Assembly (NCBI GenBank): GCA_964585685.1
Contig: CAZPEP010000034.1
Span: forward strand, 1-53,155
Direction of reading: 5' to 3'
Origin: JALHVH01 sp964585685
GTDB lineage: Bacteria > Acidobacteriota > Aminicenantia > Aminicenantales > Saccharicenantaceae
Length of the DNA: 53,155 bases
A program made the position numbers and the translations under genes. Every line of letters begins with the position of its first letter. The stretch's first letter is position 1. Below the pieces are notes generated by a model. That model saw only the letters and a program-made list of their open reading frames with translations, had not been told where the DNA came from and ran no database searches. Shown one piece after another: positions 24,456-32,315 of this stretch.

Positions 24456-25343
24456 CTATCTCTTATAGAGATAGATGGTGTGTTCCTTGTCGAGGCCGTC
24501 CCAGACCCTGGCGGAATCGGCCTCCCGGGATTCCCAGCCCGGAATGACGTAATTGTGGGAGACAACGCGCGTTCCCAATTTTAGCTCCCGTTCGAGCTTC
24601 GGCCGGAGCAGGGCGTTGGACTCCGGAAGCAGGTACAAGGTCACCACCGTCGCCTCAGAGATGTCGGCCTTCGTGGCGTCCCCGCAGATGAACGAAACGA
24701 GGTGTCCGACCATCGCCTTCCCGGCGTTCTCCCGCGACTCCCGGATGCGTTCGGGGTCGATGTCGATGCCGACGCCCCGGGCGCCGAACCTCGCGGCGGC
24801 GGCGATGACGATCCTCCCGTCCCCACAGCCGATATCACAGACGAGATCCTCCGCGCCCACGCCGGCCATTTCGAGCATCCGGTCCAACACCGGGCGCGGC
24901 GTCGCGACATACGGGGCGAGGTCCTCGGCATCCTCGCGCCCGTGGGAGCCGAGCCAGATCTCGAGGAGGTCGGCCTCGTCATAGCGGAACGTATAGGGGC
25001 GGCCGGGCGTCAGGGAGCGGGTCAGGGCCCGGCCCTTCCGGTCGAAACCGATGACCAGAAATCCCTTTGACCTGTAACGATCAACGGCGCCCGGGAGGAG
25101 TCTCTTGCGGTTTCCCGGCTCCGTCGACCCGTAAGGAGTGATCGCGTAGTCCACGGGCACATCGATGACGTTGCGCACGGTGATCTCGTCGGCCTCGAGG
25201 ACCGCCTCCCGTTCCGGAGAAGATTCAGCCGCGCTCCCGGGGGGGCGCGGGGGACGCTCCGTCCGCAGGAACAGGACGGCCGCGGCCGCCGCGGCGACGA
25301 AAAGCGCCGTTGCCAGGACGCGGATGAAGCGGTTCACGGTCAT
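24456..25343 (-). CDS. Membrane-anchored SAM-dependent methyltransferase
   Basis: This 295-residue protein starts with a hydrophobic helix (about 8-26, Ala-rich), a linker, a beta-rich segment (ITVRNVIDVPVDYAITPYGS) and then a class I methyltransferase domain (about 135-295) with VCDIGCGDGRIVIAAAARFG, GVGIDIDPERI, ICGDATKADISEATVVTLYL and LLRPKLERELKLGTRVVSHN. This domain resembles a family of small bacterial methyltransferases annotated near PrmA or DOT1-like proteins. The anchor puts the domain at the membrane, most likely outside the cytoplasm if the helix is a signal anchor, which would be odd for a SAM user. It starts 7 bp after the neighbouring O-methyltransferase gene stop. Confidence 0.78.
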   Translation of the reverse strand: MTVNRFIRVLATALFVAAAAAAVLFLRTERPPRPPGSAAESSPEREAVLEADEITVRNVIDVPVDYAITPYGSTEPGNRKRLLPGAVDRYRSKGFLVIGFDRKGRALTRSLTPGRPYTFRYDEADLLEIWLGSHGREDAEDLAPYVATPRPVLDRMLEMAGVGAEDLVCDIGCGDGRIVIAAAARFGARGVGIDIDPERIRESRENAGKAMVGHLVSFICGDATKADISEATVVTLYLLPESNALLRPKLERELKLGTRVVSHNYVIPGWESREADSARVWDGLDKEHTIYLYKR

Positions 25344-25350
25344 CGGCGCC

Positions 25351-26007
25351 TCAGGGGAGCTTCCTTTTGAAGCTCAGCGAGATGCCGCTCGCGCTCGAGC
25401 GCTCGACGGTCGTCTCGATCTCGGGCAGGCTCCGGACATAATCGAGGAATTCCTTGACGCCGTGCATGAACTCAAGGTTGAGGACGTTATGGGCGGCGAA
25501 ACAGCCTCCCGCCACGAGCTTGGGCAGGAGCATCTTGAAGTAGTTCTGGTACCAATCCTTGTCGGCGTCCACGAAGACAAAGTCGAACGACCCCTCGAGG
25601 AGCGGCACGAGCTCGTGGGCGTCGCCCAGCCGGGCGTCGACGAACCCGTCCAGCCCGGCGGCCCGGAAGTTGGCCTGGGCCTTCTCGTATCGGGCCTCGT
25701 CGATCTCGATGGTGACGAGCTTCCCGCCCGTCAGGCTCATGGCCCAGGCGATCCAGATGCCGGAATGTCCCGTCGAAGTCCCGATCTCAAGGGCCCGCGT
25801 ATACTTGAGGCCGACGATGAGGTCCCGGAGGAACTCCCCGTCGGCCGCCGTGACGTTCTCTTCCCGCCACTGGTCTTTATGCTCCTCCAGGAACTTTCGA
25901 ACCACGGCGTCGCGGCCGGAGACCTCCTCGCGGGGCGCGGGGACCGCGGACGCGAGCTGGGCGGCTGCCAGAAGCGCGACCGGAAGGGCGAAGCGGGAAC
26001 ATCTCAT
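25351..26007 (-). CDS. Exported O-methyltransferase family protein (class I SAM)
   Basis: From the ATG at 26007 (AAGGAG 8 nt upstream) the protein has 218 residues. It has a clear signal peptide (MRCSRFALPVALLAAAQLASA) followed by an O-methyltransferase of the caffeoyl-CoA/catechol type: LEIGTSTGHSGIWIAWAM, VTIEIDEARYEKAQANFRAA, FDFVFVDADKDWYQNYFKM and LVAGGCFAAHNVL. As in that family the Asp of VDADKD would bind the metal. It is striking that a SAM enzyme carries a signal peptide, as the adjacent methyltransferase also carries a membrane segment. It follows the permease gene by only a few nucleotides. Confidence 0.82.
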   Translation of the reverse strand: MRCSRFALPVALLAAAQLASAVPAPREEVSGRDAVVRKFLEEHKDQWREENVTAADGEFLRDLIVGLKYTRALEIGTSTGHSGIWIAWAMSLTGGKLVTIEIDEARYEKAQANFRAAGLDGFVDARLGDAHELVPLLEGSFDFVFVDADKDWYQNYFKMLLPKLVAGGCFAAHNVLNLEFMHGVKEFLDYVRSLPEIETTVERSSASGISLSFKRKLP

Positions 26008-26008
26008 G

Positions 26009-27388
26009 TCAGGACTCCTTCGCATCCATGACTTTGTACTTTTTCCGGAAAAAGAAAAAGGCCGGGATCCCCGCGGCCAGAGTCAGGAGCGCCACTCCGG
26101 AGGGACCCGGGCTATGGAGGAAGCCCAGGACGAGGATGGCCGTCCCGGCGAGGAGGTAGACCGCTGGAGCGACCGGATAGCCCGGCATCCTGTAAGCCAC
26201 GGCCCCTCTTTTCCGGAGCTTGAACACGCCCAGGACGGCGAAGAGCGGGAAGATGCCGAGCGAGAATCCCATGTAGGTCAGGATCTGGTCGAACGAGCCC
26301 GAGAGGACGACGACGATCGAGATGAGCCCCTGGAGGAAAACCGACCGCGAGGGCGCCCCGAGGACCGGGTGGATCTTGGCGACGGACCTGAAGAAATAAC
26401 CGTCCCTGGCCATGGAGTAATAGACCCTCGGACCGAGGATGATGAAGGCGCTGAGGGAGGAGAAGAGGGAGAACGAGATGAAGACGGAAAGGACGCGCCC
26501 GAAAGACGATCCGAAAAGCCTTCCCGCGGCCAAACCTCCCACCGATATGACCCCGCTCATCTCGGCCGGAGGGACGGCATAAAGGTAGAGAACGTTGAGG
26601 CCCGCATAGAGCAGAAGGACGATCCCCGTTCCCAGGATCAGGGACCTTGGCAGGTTCTTCGCCGGGTCCCTGACCTCCGACCCGATGTAAGCGGAGGCGT
26701 TCCACCCGCTATAGGCGAACATGATCCACATCAATGCGAGACCGGCGCTCTTCCACCCGGCAAAATCGAAACGGAACGCCGCACCTTGGACGAGGTTGGA
26801 CCAATGTCCGTTCCCGGATGCGAGCCCGACCGCGATGAGCCCGCCGATGAGGAGGACCTTGGAGACCGTCAGGACGTTCTGAACCTTGGCCCCGAGCTCT
26901 ATCCCTCTCGCGTGGATGGCAGTGAAGAGGAGGATGACAAGGCAGGCCCAGGCCTTTTTTATAACGACCTCTTCGACTCCCGCGGGGAAGAGGCCTGCGT
27001 GGAGAAGCCCGGGGAAAGCCCGGGTGAAGTACTCCGAGAACCCGATGGCCGAGGCAGCGATAGGCGCCGAAAAGCCGACGAAGAAGGAGACCCATCCGGA
27101 CAGGAACCCGAGCAGGGGGTGATACAGCTCGGAAAGGAAGGCGTACTCGCCGCCCGCCCGAGGGATGGCCGCTCCGAGTTCTCCGTAGGAGAGGGCGCCG
27201 CAGAGAGCGATGAGCCCCCCGACGGCCCACAGCCCGAGCATGACCAGGGGATTCCCCAGGTCGCGCATCAGGAGCCCGGACATCGTGAATATGCCGGCGC
27301 CGATCATGTTGGCAGCGACGATGTTCGTCAGCGGGAAGAGGCCGAGCTTCCGCGCCAGCCCGTTGCGCCCGTTCCCGTTTGTTTCCAT
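26009..27388 (-). CDS. APC-superfamily amino acid permease
   Basis: This 459-residue inner-membrane protein has about 12 hydrophobic segments. The first reads FPLTNIVAANMIGAGIFTMS, the GxG(I/F) substrate-binding break of APC permeases, followed by YGELGAAIPRAGGEYAFL, the second signature. YSGWNASAYIGSEVRDPAKN in helix 6 and its loop is also diagnostic. It should import an amino acid with protons. It starts 9 bp after the cupin gene stop and probably shares its transcript. Substrate unknown. Confidence 0.93.
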   Translation of the reverse strand: METNGNGRNGLARKLGLFPLTNIVAANMIGAGIFTMSGLLMRDLGNPLVMLGLWAVGGLIALCGALSYGELGAAIPRAGGEYAFLSELYHPLLGFLSGWVSFFVGFSAPIAASAIGFSEYFTRAFPGLLHAGLFPAGVEEVVIKKAWACLVILLFTAIHARGIELGAKVQNVLTVSKVLLIGGLIAVGLASGNGHWSNLVQGAAFRFDFAGWKSAGLALMWIMFAYSGWNASAYIGSEVRDPAKNLPRSLILGTGIVLLLYAGLNVLYLYAVPPAEMSGVISVGGLAAGRLFGSSFGRVLSVFISFSLFSSLSAFIILGPRVYYSMARDGYFFRSVAKIHPVLGAPSRSVFLQGLISIVVVLSGSFDQILTYMGFSLGIFPLFAVLGVFKLRKRGAVAYRMPGYPVAPAVYLLAGTAILVLGFLHSPGPSGVALLTLAAGIPAFFFFRKKYKVMDAKES

Positions 27389-27397
27389 GCGCCTCCC

Positions 27398-27730
27398 TCA
27401 ATCGACCATAAAGACCTTCGCGCCCGTCCCTGTATGGACCAGGTGGGGGGCGCGCTCGTCATCTCCCGCCTGAAAGCTCATGCCCGGAAGGAGGAGGAAC
27501 TCGCGTCCGTCCCGGAGACTGACGCCCAACTCACCCTCGAGGACGAGGAGGACGTGGCCGCGGGCGCACCAGTGATCGGCCCTGAATCCGGTCGAATATT
27601 CGACCATACGGACCCGGATGTTTCCGCGGTCCCGCGTCCGCCAGAACGACGTCCCCGTTTCCCCTTTATGCTCCTCCGCGGGGAGGGTCTCCCATTCGGT
27701 CACGTCGAACGGGACGTTTTCGATCTTCAT
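27398..27730 (-). CDS. Small cupin-fold protein of the DHCW-motif type
   Basis: This 110-residue single-domain cupin carries DHWCARGHVLLVLEGEL, matching the DHCW-motif cupin family, and GMSFQAGDD in the second cupin motif. Metal-binding residues would be the histidines of that segment and HLVH near the C-terminus. No enzymatic role is known to me. There is no Shine-Dalgarno sequence upstream of the ATG and the -10 box is only 9 nt away, so the transcript is probably leaderless. It is the first gene of the unit with the permease and methyltransferases. Confidence 0.82.
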   Translation of the reverse strand: MKIENVPFDVTEWETLPAEEHKGETGTSFWRTRDRGNIRVRMVEYSTGFRADHWCARGHVLLVLEGELGVSLRDGREFLLLPGMSFQAGDDERAPHLVHTGTGAKVFMVD

Positions 27731-27738
27731 CTTGATTC

Positions 27739-27766
27739 ATTATAACCAATAATCCGCCTCTCGCAA
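27739..27766 (-). promoter_or_regulatory. Promoter giving a near-leaderless cupin transcript
   Basis: On the minus strand TTGCGA (27766-27761), 16-nt spacer, TATAAT (27744-27739). Transcription would start about 27732, and the ATG is at 27730. The -35 lies in the loop of a CGCCTC/GAGGCG hairpin (27755-27760 with 27772-27777). Confidence 0.6.
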
Positions 27767-27783
27767 TCCCGGAGGCGTTTTTG

Positions 27784-27789
27784 TATACT
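27784..27789 (+). promoter_or_regulatory. -10 box for the M48 peptidase gene, near-leaderless
   Basis: TATACT at 27784-27789 lies only 10 nt before the ATG at 27800, and no ribosome site is present between them, so the message would begin at or just before the start codon. The -35 region is weak. Confidence 0.45.
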
Positions 27790-27799
27790 ATGAACCGAT

Positions 27800-29551
27800 A
27801 TGACGGGTCCCGGGCGCGATTTTTACGAGGTCCAGAGCCGCCAGCGCCGGAGGAGTCTGCTGATCTTCGGCGCGCTGATCCTGTTCTATTTCGCAGCCGT
27901 CGGGCTCGTCTCCCTGGCCGTTCTCCTGACCTTCGGGGTTTTCGCCGCCGGAGGCGGGCTCCTCTCCGGCCCGTCCCTCGCCCGGCTCCTCATTTTCGAC
28001 TTCCTCTTCGCGGCCCTCGTCGCCTGGTTCCACTACCAGGACGCCCGAAAGTTCGGCGCCCGATACATCCTTGACCGCCTCGAGGCCGCGCCACCGGACC
28101 AGGGCGACCGGTACCACGCGCAGTTCCTCAACACGCTCGAAGAGATCCGCATCGCGGCCGGGGCGCCCCGCGTCGCCGCGTACGTGCTCCCAACGTCCGC
28201 CGTCAATTCCATGGGGCTCGTCGAAGCGGACGGGACGCCCGCCGTCGCCGTCACCGAGGGCCTTCTGGCCGAATGCACGAGGGATGAGATCCAGGCGGTT
28301 TGCGCCCACGAACTGGCCCACATCGTCCGGGGCGACGCCCTCTATGTGACGCTCGTCTGTTCCCTCGCCAACGTCTTCGAGAAGATGCGCGATGCCCTCG
28401 AGCCCGAGGTTCCCGAACGCCGGCCGGGAACCATCGGGGCGGGCAGGCGCGGCGGAGGCGGAAGCGCGGCACTCGTCTATGTCGTCGTGACCCTGTCCTC
28501 GATCGTCATGCGGCTCCTCGGCACCCTGATCAGCCGTGAACGGGAGCTCCTGGCGGACGCCGCGGCTGTCGAGTTCGGGCGCGATCCGACCTCCCTGGCC
28601 AAGGCCATCTACAAAGCCCACGTCCGGAACTCTTTCGTCGGCGATTTTTCCGCCTCTTACGCACCCCTCTTCATCGTTTCGCCCGATGCCCGGGACGTCC
28701 GGGAAGGTTTCTTCGGTCGGCTTTTCAATACCCATCCGCCCGTCATGAAGCGCATCGAGGCCCTGGCCGGGATGGCCGCCAAAAGGCCCGAAGAGATCAT
28801 CCGCCAGGTTTGGGAAGGACGCCGGGACCGGGAACAGGCCAGGGACGTCCTGAGGTCATTCGAGGAAACAAGGAAAGAACGGGCGGAGGACGCCGCGGAA
28901 AAGAACCAGCCCGGATGTTCGCCCACGGAAACGCCCGGGCCCGACCCGGAGGCCGCCCGGATCTGGCAGGTCCGCGGTCCGCGGGGCGCTTGGGAGGGTC
29001 CCCTGTCCGTCCTCGAGATGGTCTCCCTCCCCTGGTTCACGAGCATGCTCGTCGCGAGGAACGTGCCGGAGGGCGTGGAGGCCAAAGCCCGGGAATTTCC
29101 GCAGGTCCGCGATGCCCTGCGCGGACGCGGCCGGAGGAAGCCCCTAGACCCCGCCCGGGAGAACAAATGCCCCCGGTGCCTGGTCCCTCTAACGGATTCC
29201 TATTACGAGAGCGTCGCCGTCAAGGCATGCCCGCGCTGTCACGGACGGCTCGTCGCGATGGCGATCATGGACCGTATCATCGCCCGGAAAGAGGTGGCCT
29301 TCTCGGAAGCGCTCGTCCGCAAAGCGGAAGAGTTCAGGGCCCGGTTCCTCTCCCAGCCGGTCCTGACGAAAAAGATCTCCGAGACGCCCCCGCCGGAGCC
29401 CCTCGCCTGCCCTGCGTGCGGCTATCCGCTGACGGCCCGGCCGTATAGTTACGCGTACTTCATTCCCGTGGACAAATGCCTGTCCTGCCATAAGATATGG
29501 TTCGACGCCGACGAGTTGGAGATCCTGCAGATCCTCGTCGAGAACCGTTAA
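27800..29551 (+). CDS. M48 family membrane metallopeptidase with C-terminal zinc ribbons
   Basis: This 583-residue protein has two N-terminal transmembrane helices (about 18-50 and 58-77) and an M48 (HtpX/Ste24-like) catalytic domain: VCAHELAHIVRGDAL with HExxH, the downstream Glu in SRERELLADAAAVEF, and FNTHPPVMKRIEAL. After the peptidase comes a GYF-like segment (IWQVRGPRGAWEGPLSV) and two CxxC pairs at CPRCLVPLT...CPRCHG and CPACGYPLT...CLSCHKIWFDADELEIL, the latter a TFIIB-type zinc ribbon. Family members degrade damaged membrane proteins. The ribbon tail is an unusual add-on that may bind substrate or nucleic acid. Its stop shares TTAA with the convergent gene. Confidence 0.87.
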   Translation: MTGPGRDFYEVQSRQRRRSLLIFGALILFYFAAVGLVSLAVLLTFGVFAAGGGLLSGPSLARLLIFDFLFAALVAWFHYQDARKFGARYILDRLEAAPPDQGDRYHAQFLNTLEEIRIAAGAPRVAAYVLPTSAVNSMGLVEADGTPAVAVTEGLLAECTRDEIQAVCAHELAHIVRGDALYVTLVCSLANVFEKMRDALEPEVPERRPGTIGAGRRGGGGSAALVYVVVTLSSIVMRLLGTLISRERELLADAAAVEFGRDPTSLAKAIYKAHVRNSFVGDFSASYAPLFIVSPDARDVREGFFGRLFNTHPPVMKRIEALAGMAAKRPEEIIRQVWEGRRDREQARDVLRSFEETRKERAEDAAEKNQPGCSPTETPGPDPEAARIWQVRGPRGAWEGPLSVLEMVSLPWFTSMLVARNVPEGVEAKAREFPQVRDALRGRGRRKPLDPARENKCPRCLVPLTDSYYESVAVKACPRCHGRLVAMAIMDRIIARKEVAFSEALVRKAEEFRARFLSQPVLTKKISETPPPEPLACPACGYPLTARPYSYAYFIPVDKCLSCHKIWFDADELEILQILVENR

Positions 29552-30252
29552 ACGAAGACCTTTTCCAGGGCGACGTACTTCTCGTGGAGGACCAGAACCG
29601 CCTTTTCTACGGCGGCGTCGTCGGCGTCCCCGGACGCCGCGGCGAGCGCCGTCGCGGCCGCGACGAGGTCGCTGGCGGCCGCCTGGAATCGGTCGATGCG
29701 GGCCTCCATCTTCTTGGACAACTGGGCCTTGGCGACGGCCTCGGCCTTGGCCTGAAGGTCAGGGCTCACGGCCCGTATCTCGCCGAACTTCTTATCCGGA
29801 AGGGACTTGTGAAAGACGACGTAAAGGATCTTGTGGAACTCATCCATTTCCACGAGTACGGGGCGGATCGTCCTGACCAGCATCTCGTACCGGGCGTGGA
29901 GGGTTTCCGCGGCGTCGAGGAGGGTCTGATCGTCGGTCCCTTTGGCCGCCGCGGCGTAGGCTTCGACGGACTTCCGGAATTCCTCCAGCCCAGCCTGCCA
30001 CTTCGCGTCCTTATCCCGGAGGATGCCGGGGAGCTTAGCTCCGTAGACCTTCCCCGCCAGCCGGTCGATCTCAGGAACGAACCCCTTCAGGGCGGCGAAA
30101 TCCTTCTCGGGGTAGGCGGTATGCCATATGGGGTAAATGATCTCGTGGAACGCCTCCAGCTCGGGAACAGTGCTCTCCGTTTCCTGGGGGAGGGCCACGG
30201 TAGCGGCGACGACAAGCCAAAGGGCGATGAGGATGGGAACGGTTCGACGCAT
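29548..30252 (-). CDS. Secreted helical protein with internal duplication and six spaced histidines
   Basis: I do not recognise this 234-residue family. It has a signal peptide (about 1-22) and two homologous halves: ELEAFHEIIYPIWHTAYPEKD (residues 31-51) matches EMDEFHKILYVVFHKSLPDKK (135-155), and LHARYEMLVR matches LHEKYVALEK. Histidines at 36, 44 and 119 recur at 140, 148 and 223, each exactly 104 residues later. The predicted all-helical halves with conserved His suggest a metal- or haem-binding helical bundle in the periplasm. There is no CxxCH. It is transcribed alone, divergent from the receiver-TonB gene. Confidence 0.8.
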   Translation of the reverse strand: MRRTVPILIALWLVVAATVALPQETESTVPELEAFHEIIYPIWHTAYPEKDFAALKGFVPEIDRLAGKVYGAKLPGILRDKDAKWQAGLEEFRKSVEAYAAAAKGTDDQTLLDAAETLHARYEMLVRTIRPVLVEMDEFHKILYVVFHKSLPDKKFGEIRAVSPDLQAKAEAVAKAQLSKKMEARIDRFQAAASDLVAAATALAAASGDADDAAVEKAVLVLHEKYVALEKVFV

Positions 30253-30279
30253 TTAATTCTCCTTGTACATAGCGAGCTC

Positions 30280-30338
30280 ATTATATATCAACGGCGATGG
30301 GATTTCATCCCGGGATTCACCCCTAAGGGTGATTGACG
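30280..30338. promoter_or_regulatory. Divergent regulatory region with inverted repeat
   Basis: On the minus strand TGATATATAAT (30290-30280) gives an extended -10/TATAAT 28 nt before the start of the secreted helical protein. Next to it is the inverted repeat TCACCCCTAAGGGTGA (30317-30332; 6-bp arms, 4-nt centre), a possible operator. TTGACG (30333-30338) could be the -35 for the plus-strand receiver-TonB gene, but its -10 (near TAAATA, 30358) has loose spacing. Confidence 0.45.
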
Positions 30339-30439
30339 GCGATACCCCCCGATGAAATAAATATTCCGAATGATAAAGGGCGTACCCCGCCCCGGCGTTC
30401 GGCCGTGGCTTGCGGGACGCGGGAAGAGGTATCGGCTCA

Positions 30440-31912
30440 ATGGGCGCGAAAAAGATTCTCGTCGTCGACTTCGACCAGGAGTTCCTAAAGTTCCTGTCCC
30501 AGTTCCTCCGCAACGAGGGCTTTGCGGTGGTCACGGCGGCCGATGGGTCCGCCGGCCTCGAAATGCACAAAAGCGAGGCCCCCGACCTGGTCATCACCGA
30601 GGCCATGCTGCCCAAGCTCCACGGCTTCGAGCTCTGCTCGAGGATCAGTCAAGGCGCCTCCCGCAAGACCCCGGTCGTCATCGTCACAGGCGTCTACCGG
30701 GATACCGTCTACAAGACCGAGGCCCTGCATACGTTCGGGGCATCGGCGTATTTCGAGAAGCCCCTGGACCCCGAGGAACTCATGGTCTCCCTGAGGAAGA
30801 TTCTCGGCCGCCCCGAACCGAAAGAGCCGAACGAAAAGACGGAAGATCTTATCGACGCGGCGATCATGGAATCCATCGTTTCCTGGCCGGCGGCCTGCCT
30901 CGCCCCGGTAAAGCCGGCCGGAAAATCTTCCGCCGAAGACGCCATCGACAACATGCTCCAGAGCACCTTGGCGGAGTTCGGCCTGAAACCGGGGAAGAAA
31001 GGGGCCTCGGTCGCTCCTCCGGGTAAGTTGGAGCCCCCCCCGGTCAAGCCCGTTTCGGCTGGCTGGCCCGAATCTGCTCTCGCCAAGCCGGCCGTCCCGC
31101 CCGTAAAGGCGACACAGACCGAACCGGCGCCCGCCGTCGCCGAAAAGACGAAGGCCTTCGAGCCTGTCCTCGCCTTCGGCGGATATGCGGAAACCAGGAA
31201 AAGGGGATTTCCGCCCAGACTCTTCGGGGCGATCGCCGGCGTCCTCGTGCTGACGAGCGCGACGGTCTTCGTCTTGAAGCCGAGGAACGACCGGGTCTTG
31301 GCCGAAAAGACCGTCCCTCCCGCCGTCGAAGAGATTCGCACGGGATCGGATGATGTCCCTCAGGCCGTCGAGCCGGCCGCGAAGACGACGCCGGTCCCGA
31401 AGGCCGGGAACAAAAAGGGACCCGCGGCGGCCCCGGCGGCCCGGCCCCTTCCTCTCCCTAACCCCGAGGATATCAAGCCCATGGCGCCGGAGGCGGCCCC
31501 GAGCCTGGAGATAAAGGCCCCTGAAACGGCTCCATCCACGGCCGGCGCCGCATCCGTGGCCGCCGGGACGGAGGCCCCGGTCGTGATCCCGGCCGTTAAG
31601 GTCAGGGCCGGCGACCTCATTCCCCTCGAAGAGGCGGACGTCCCGCCGCGCCAGATCAGGACCGCCGACCCTGTCTATCCCAGCACGGCCAGAAACCTGC
31701 GCAAGGAAGGCTTGATCATGATCAACGTTCTGATCTCCGAGACCGGCGACGTCATCCAGACGGCCGTCATCGGGGGGGACAGGGGTTCACTGGGTTTCGA
31801 CAAGGCGGCCGAGAACGCCGTCCGGAAATGGAAGTTCAGCCCCGCCGAGAAGGACGGAGTCCCCGTCAGGGTCTGGAAGCCCGTGACGATCGGCTTTAAA
31901 CTGAAAAAATAG
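30440..31912 (+). CDS. Receiver domain - transmembrane - TonB C-terminal fusion protein
   Basis: From the ATG at 30440 (GAAGAGG about 10 nt upstream) the 490-residue protein has a response-regulator receiver domain (about 4-122), a Pro/Ala/Lys linker, one transmembrane helix (about 261-279), a second Pro-rich stretch and a TonB C-terminal domain (about 400-490: DPVYPSTARNLRKEGLIMIN, GFDKAAENAVRKWKFSPAEK). In the receiver D10, D12, T83 and K107 are present, but the phospho-acceptor position is Glu54 (LVITEAMLP), a change that often mimics phosphorylation. The topology would put the receiver in the cytoplasm and TonB in the periplasm. The helix lacks the His of classical TonB, so coupling to ExbBD is uncertain. 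Confidence 0.88.
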   Translation: MGAKKILVVDFDQEFLKFLSQFLRNEGFAVVTAADGSAGLEMHKSEAPDLVITEAMLPKLHGFELCSRISQGASRKTPVVIVTGVYRDTVYKTEALHTFGASAYFEKPLDPEELMVSLRKILGRPEPKEPNEKTEDLIDAAIMESIVSWPAACLAPVKPAGKSSAEDAIDNMLQSTLAEFGLKPGKKGASVAPPGKLEPPPVKPVSAGWPESALAKPAVPPVKATQTEPAPAVAEKTKAFEPVLAFGGYAETRKRGFPPRLFGAIAGVLVLTSATVFVLKPRNDRVLAEKTVPPAVEEIRTGSDDVPQAVEPAAKTTPVPKAGNKKGPAAAPAARPLPLPNPEDIKPMAPEAAPSLEIKAPETAPSTAGAASVAAGTEAPVVIPAVKVRAGDLIPLEEADVPPRQIRTADPVYPSTARNLRKEGLIMINVLISETGDVIQTAVIGGDRGSLGFDKAAENAVRKWKFSPAEKDGVPVRVWKPVTIGFKLKK

Positions 31913-31940
31913 CGAGGAATCGCCCATAAGGAGTCCGACG

Positions 31941-32186
31941 ATGGCTTTGAACAAGGAACAAATGGAACTTTACAGGAGGACGATGGACGAGGTGAAGCGC
32001 CAGCTGGACGGGGTCGACGCCCAGGTCGAGCAGGAGCTCCAGAAGGTCCGGGAACGCCTGGCCCAGCTCCAGGAGTCCAAGAAGTCTCTCAAGATGGTCT
32101 ATGAGGGGACAGCCAAGCTCCTCGGCATCGAGCCCGAAATCGACGAGGAAACCCGGGCCGAATCCCCGGCCGTCCCCAAAATGTGA
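31941..32186 (+). CDS. Small coiled-coil protein
   Basis: This 81-residue, highly charged protein (DEVKRQLDGVDAQVEQELQK and onward) has heptad-like spacing through about residue 60 and no hydrophobic segment. AAGGAG lies 9 nt upstream of the ATG, and it follows the receiver-TonB gene by 28 bp, so it may be co-transcribed and act with it. I recognise no family. Confidence 0.75.
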   Translation: MALNKEQMELYRRTMDEVKRQLDGVDAQVEQELQKVRERLAQLQESKKSLKMVYEGTAKLLGIEPEIDEETRAESPAVPKM

Positions 32187-32264
32187 CGGGAGCCGCGACC
32201 GGGGGGGTTGCCGGCCTCTCCACGCCTTGCGGGAACCATCTTCCTATCCTCTCCGTATTCCGAA

Positions 32265-32293
32265 TTGACACTCTGACGAGACTGTTGTAATTT
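32265..32293 (+). promoter_or_regulatory. Sigma70-type promoter for the LysE-family gene
   Basis: TTGACA (32265-32270), 17-nt spacer, TAATTT (32288-32293), 22 nt before the ATG at 32316. The perfect -35 and spacing make this one of the better promoters in the window. Confidence 0.65.
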
Positions 32294-32315
32294 AGGGCTC
32301 GAAAAGCACGGATTC

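Noticed and set aside
25559..27745. 728-residue plus-strand frame over the permease and methyltransferase genes
   Set aside because: Low-complexity, charged product with no recognisable domain. It is fully explained by codon bias of the minus-strand genes.
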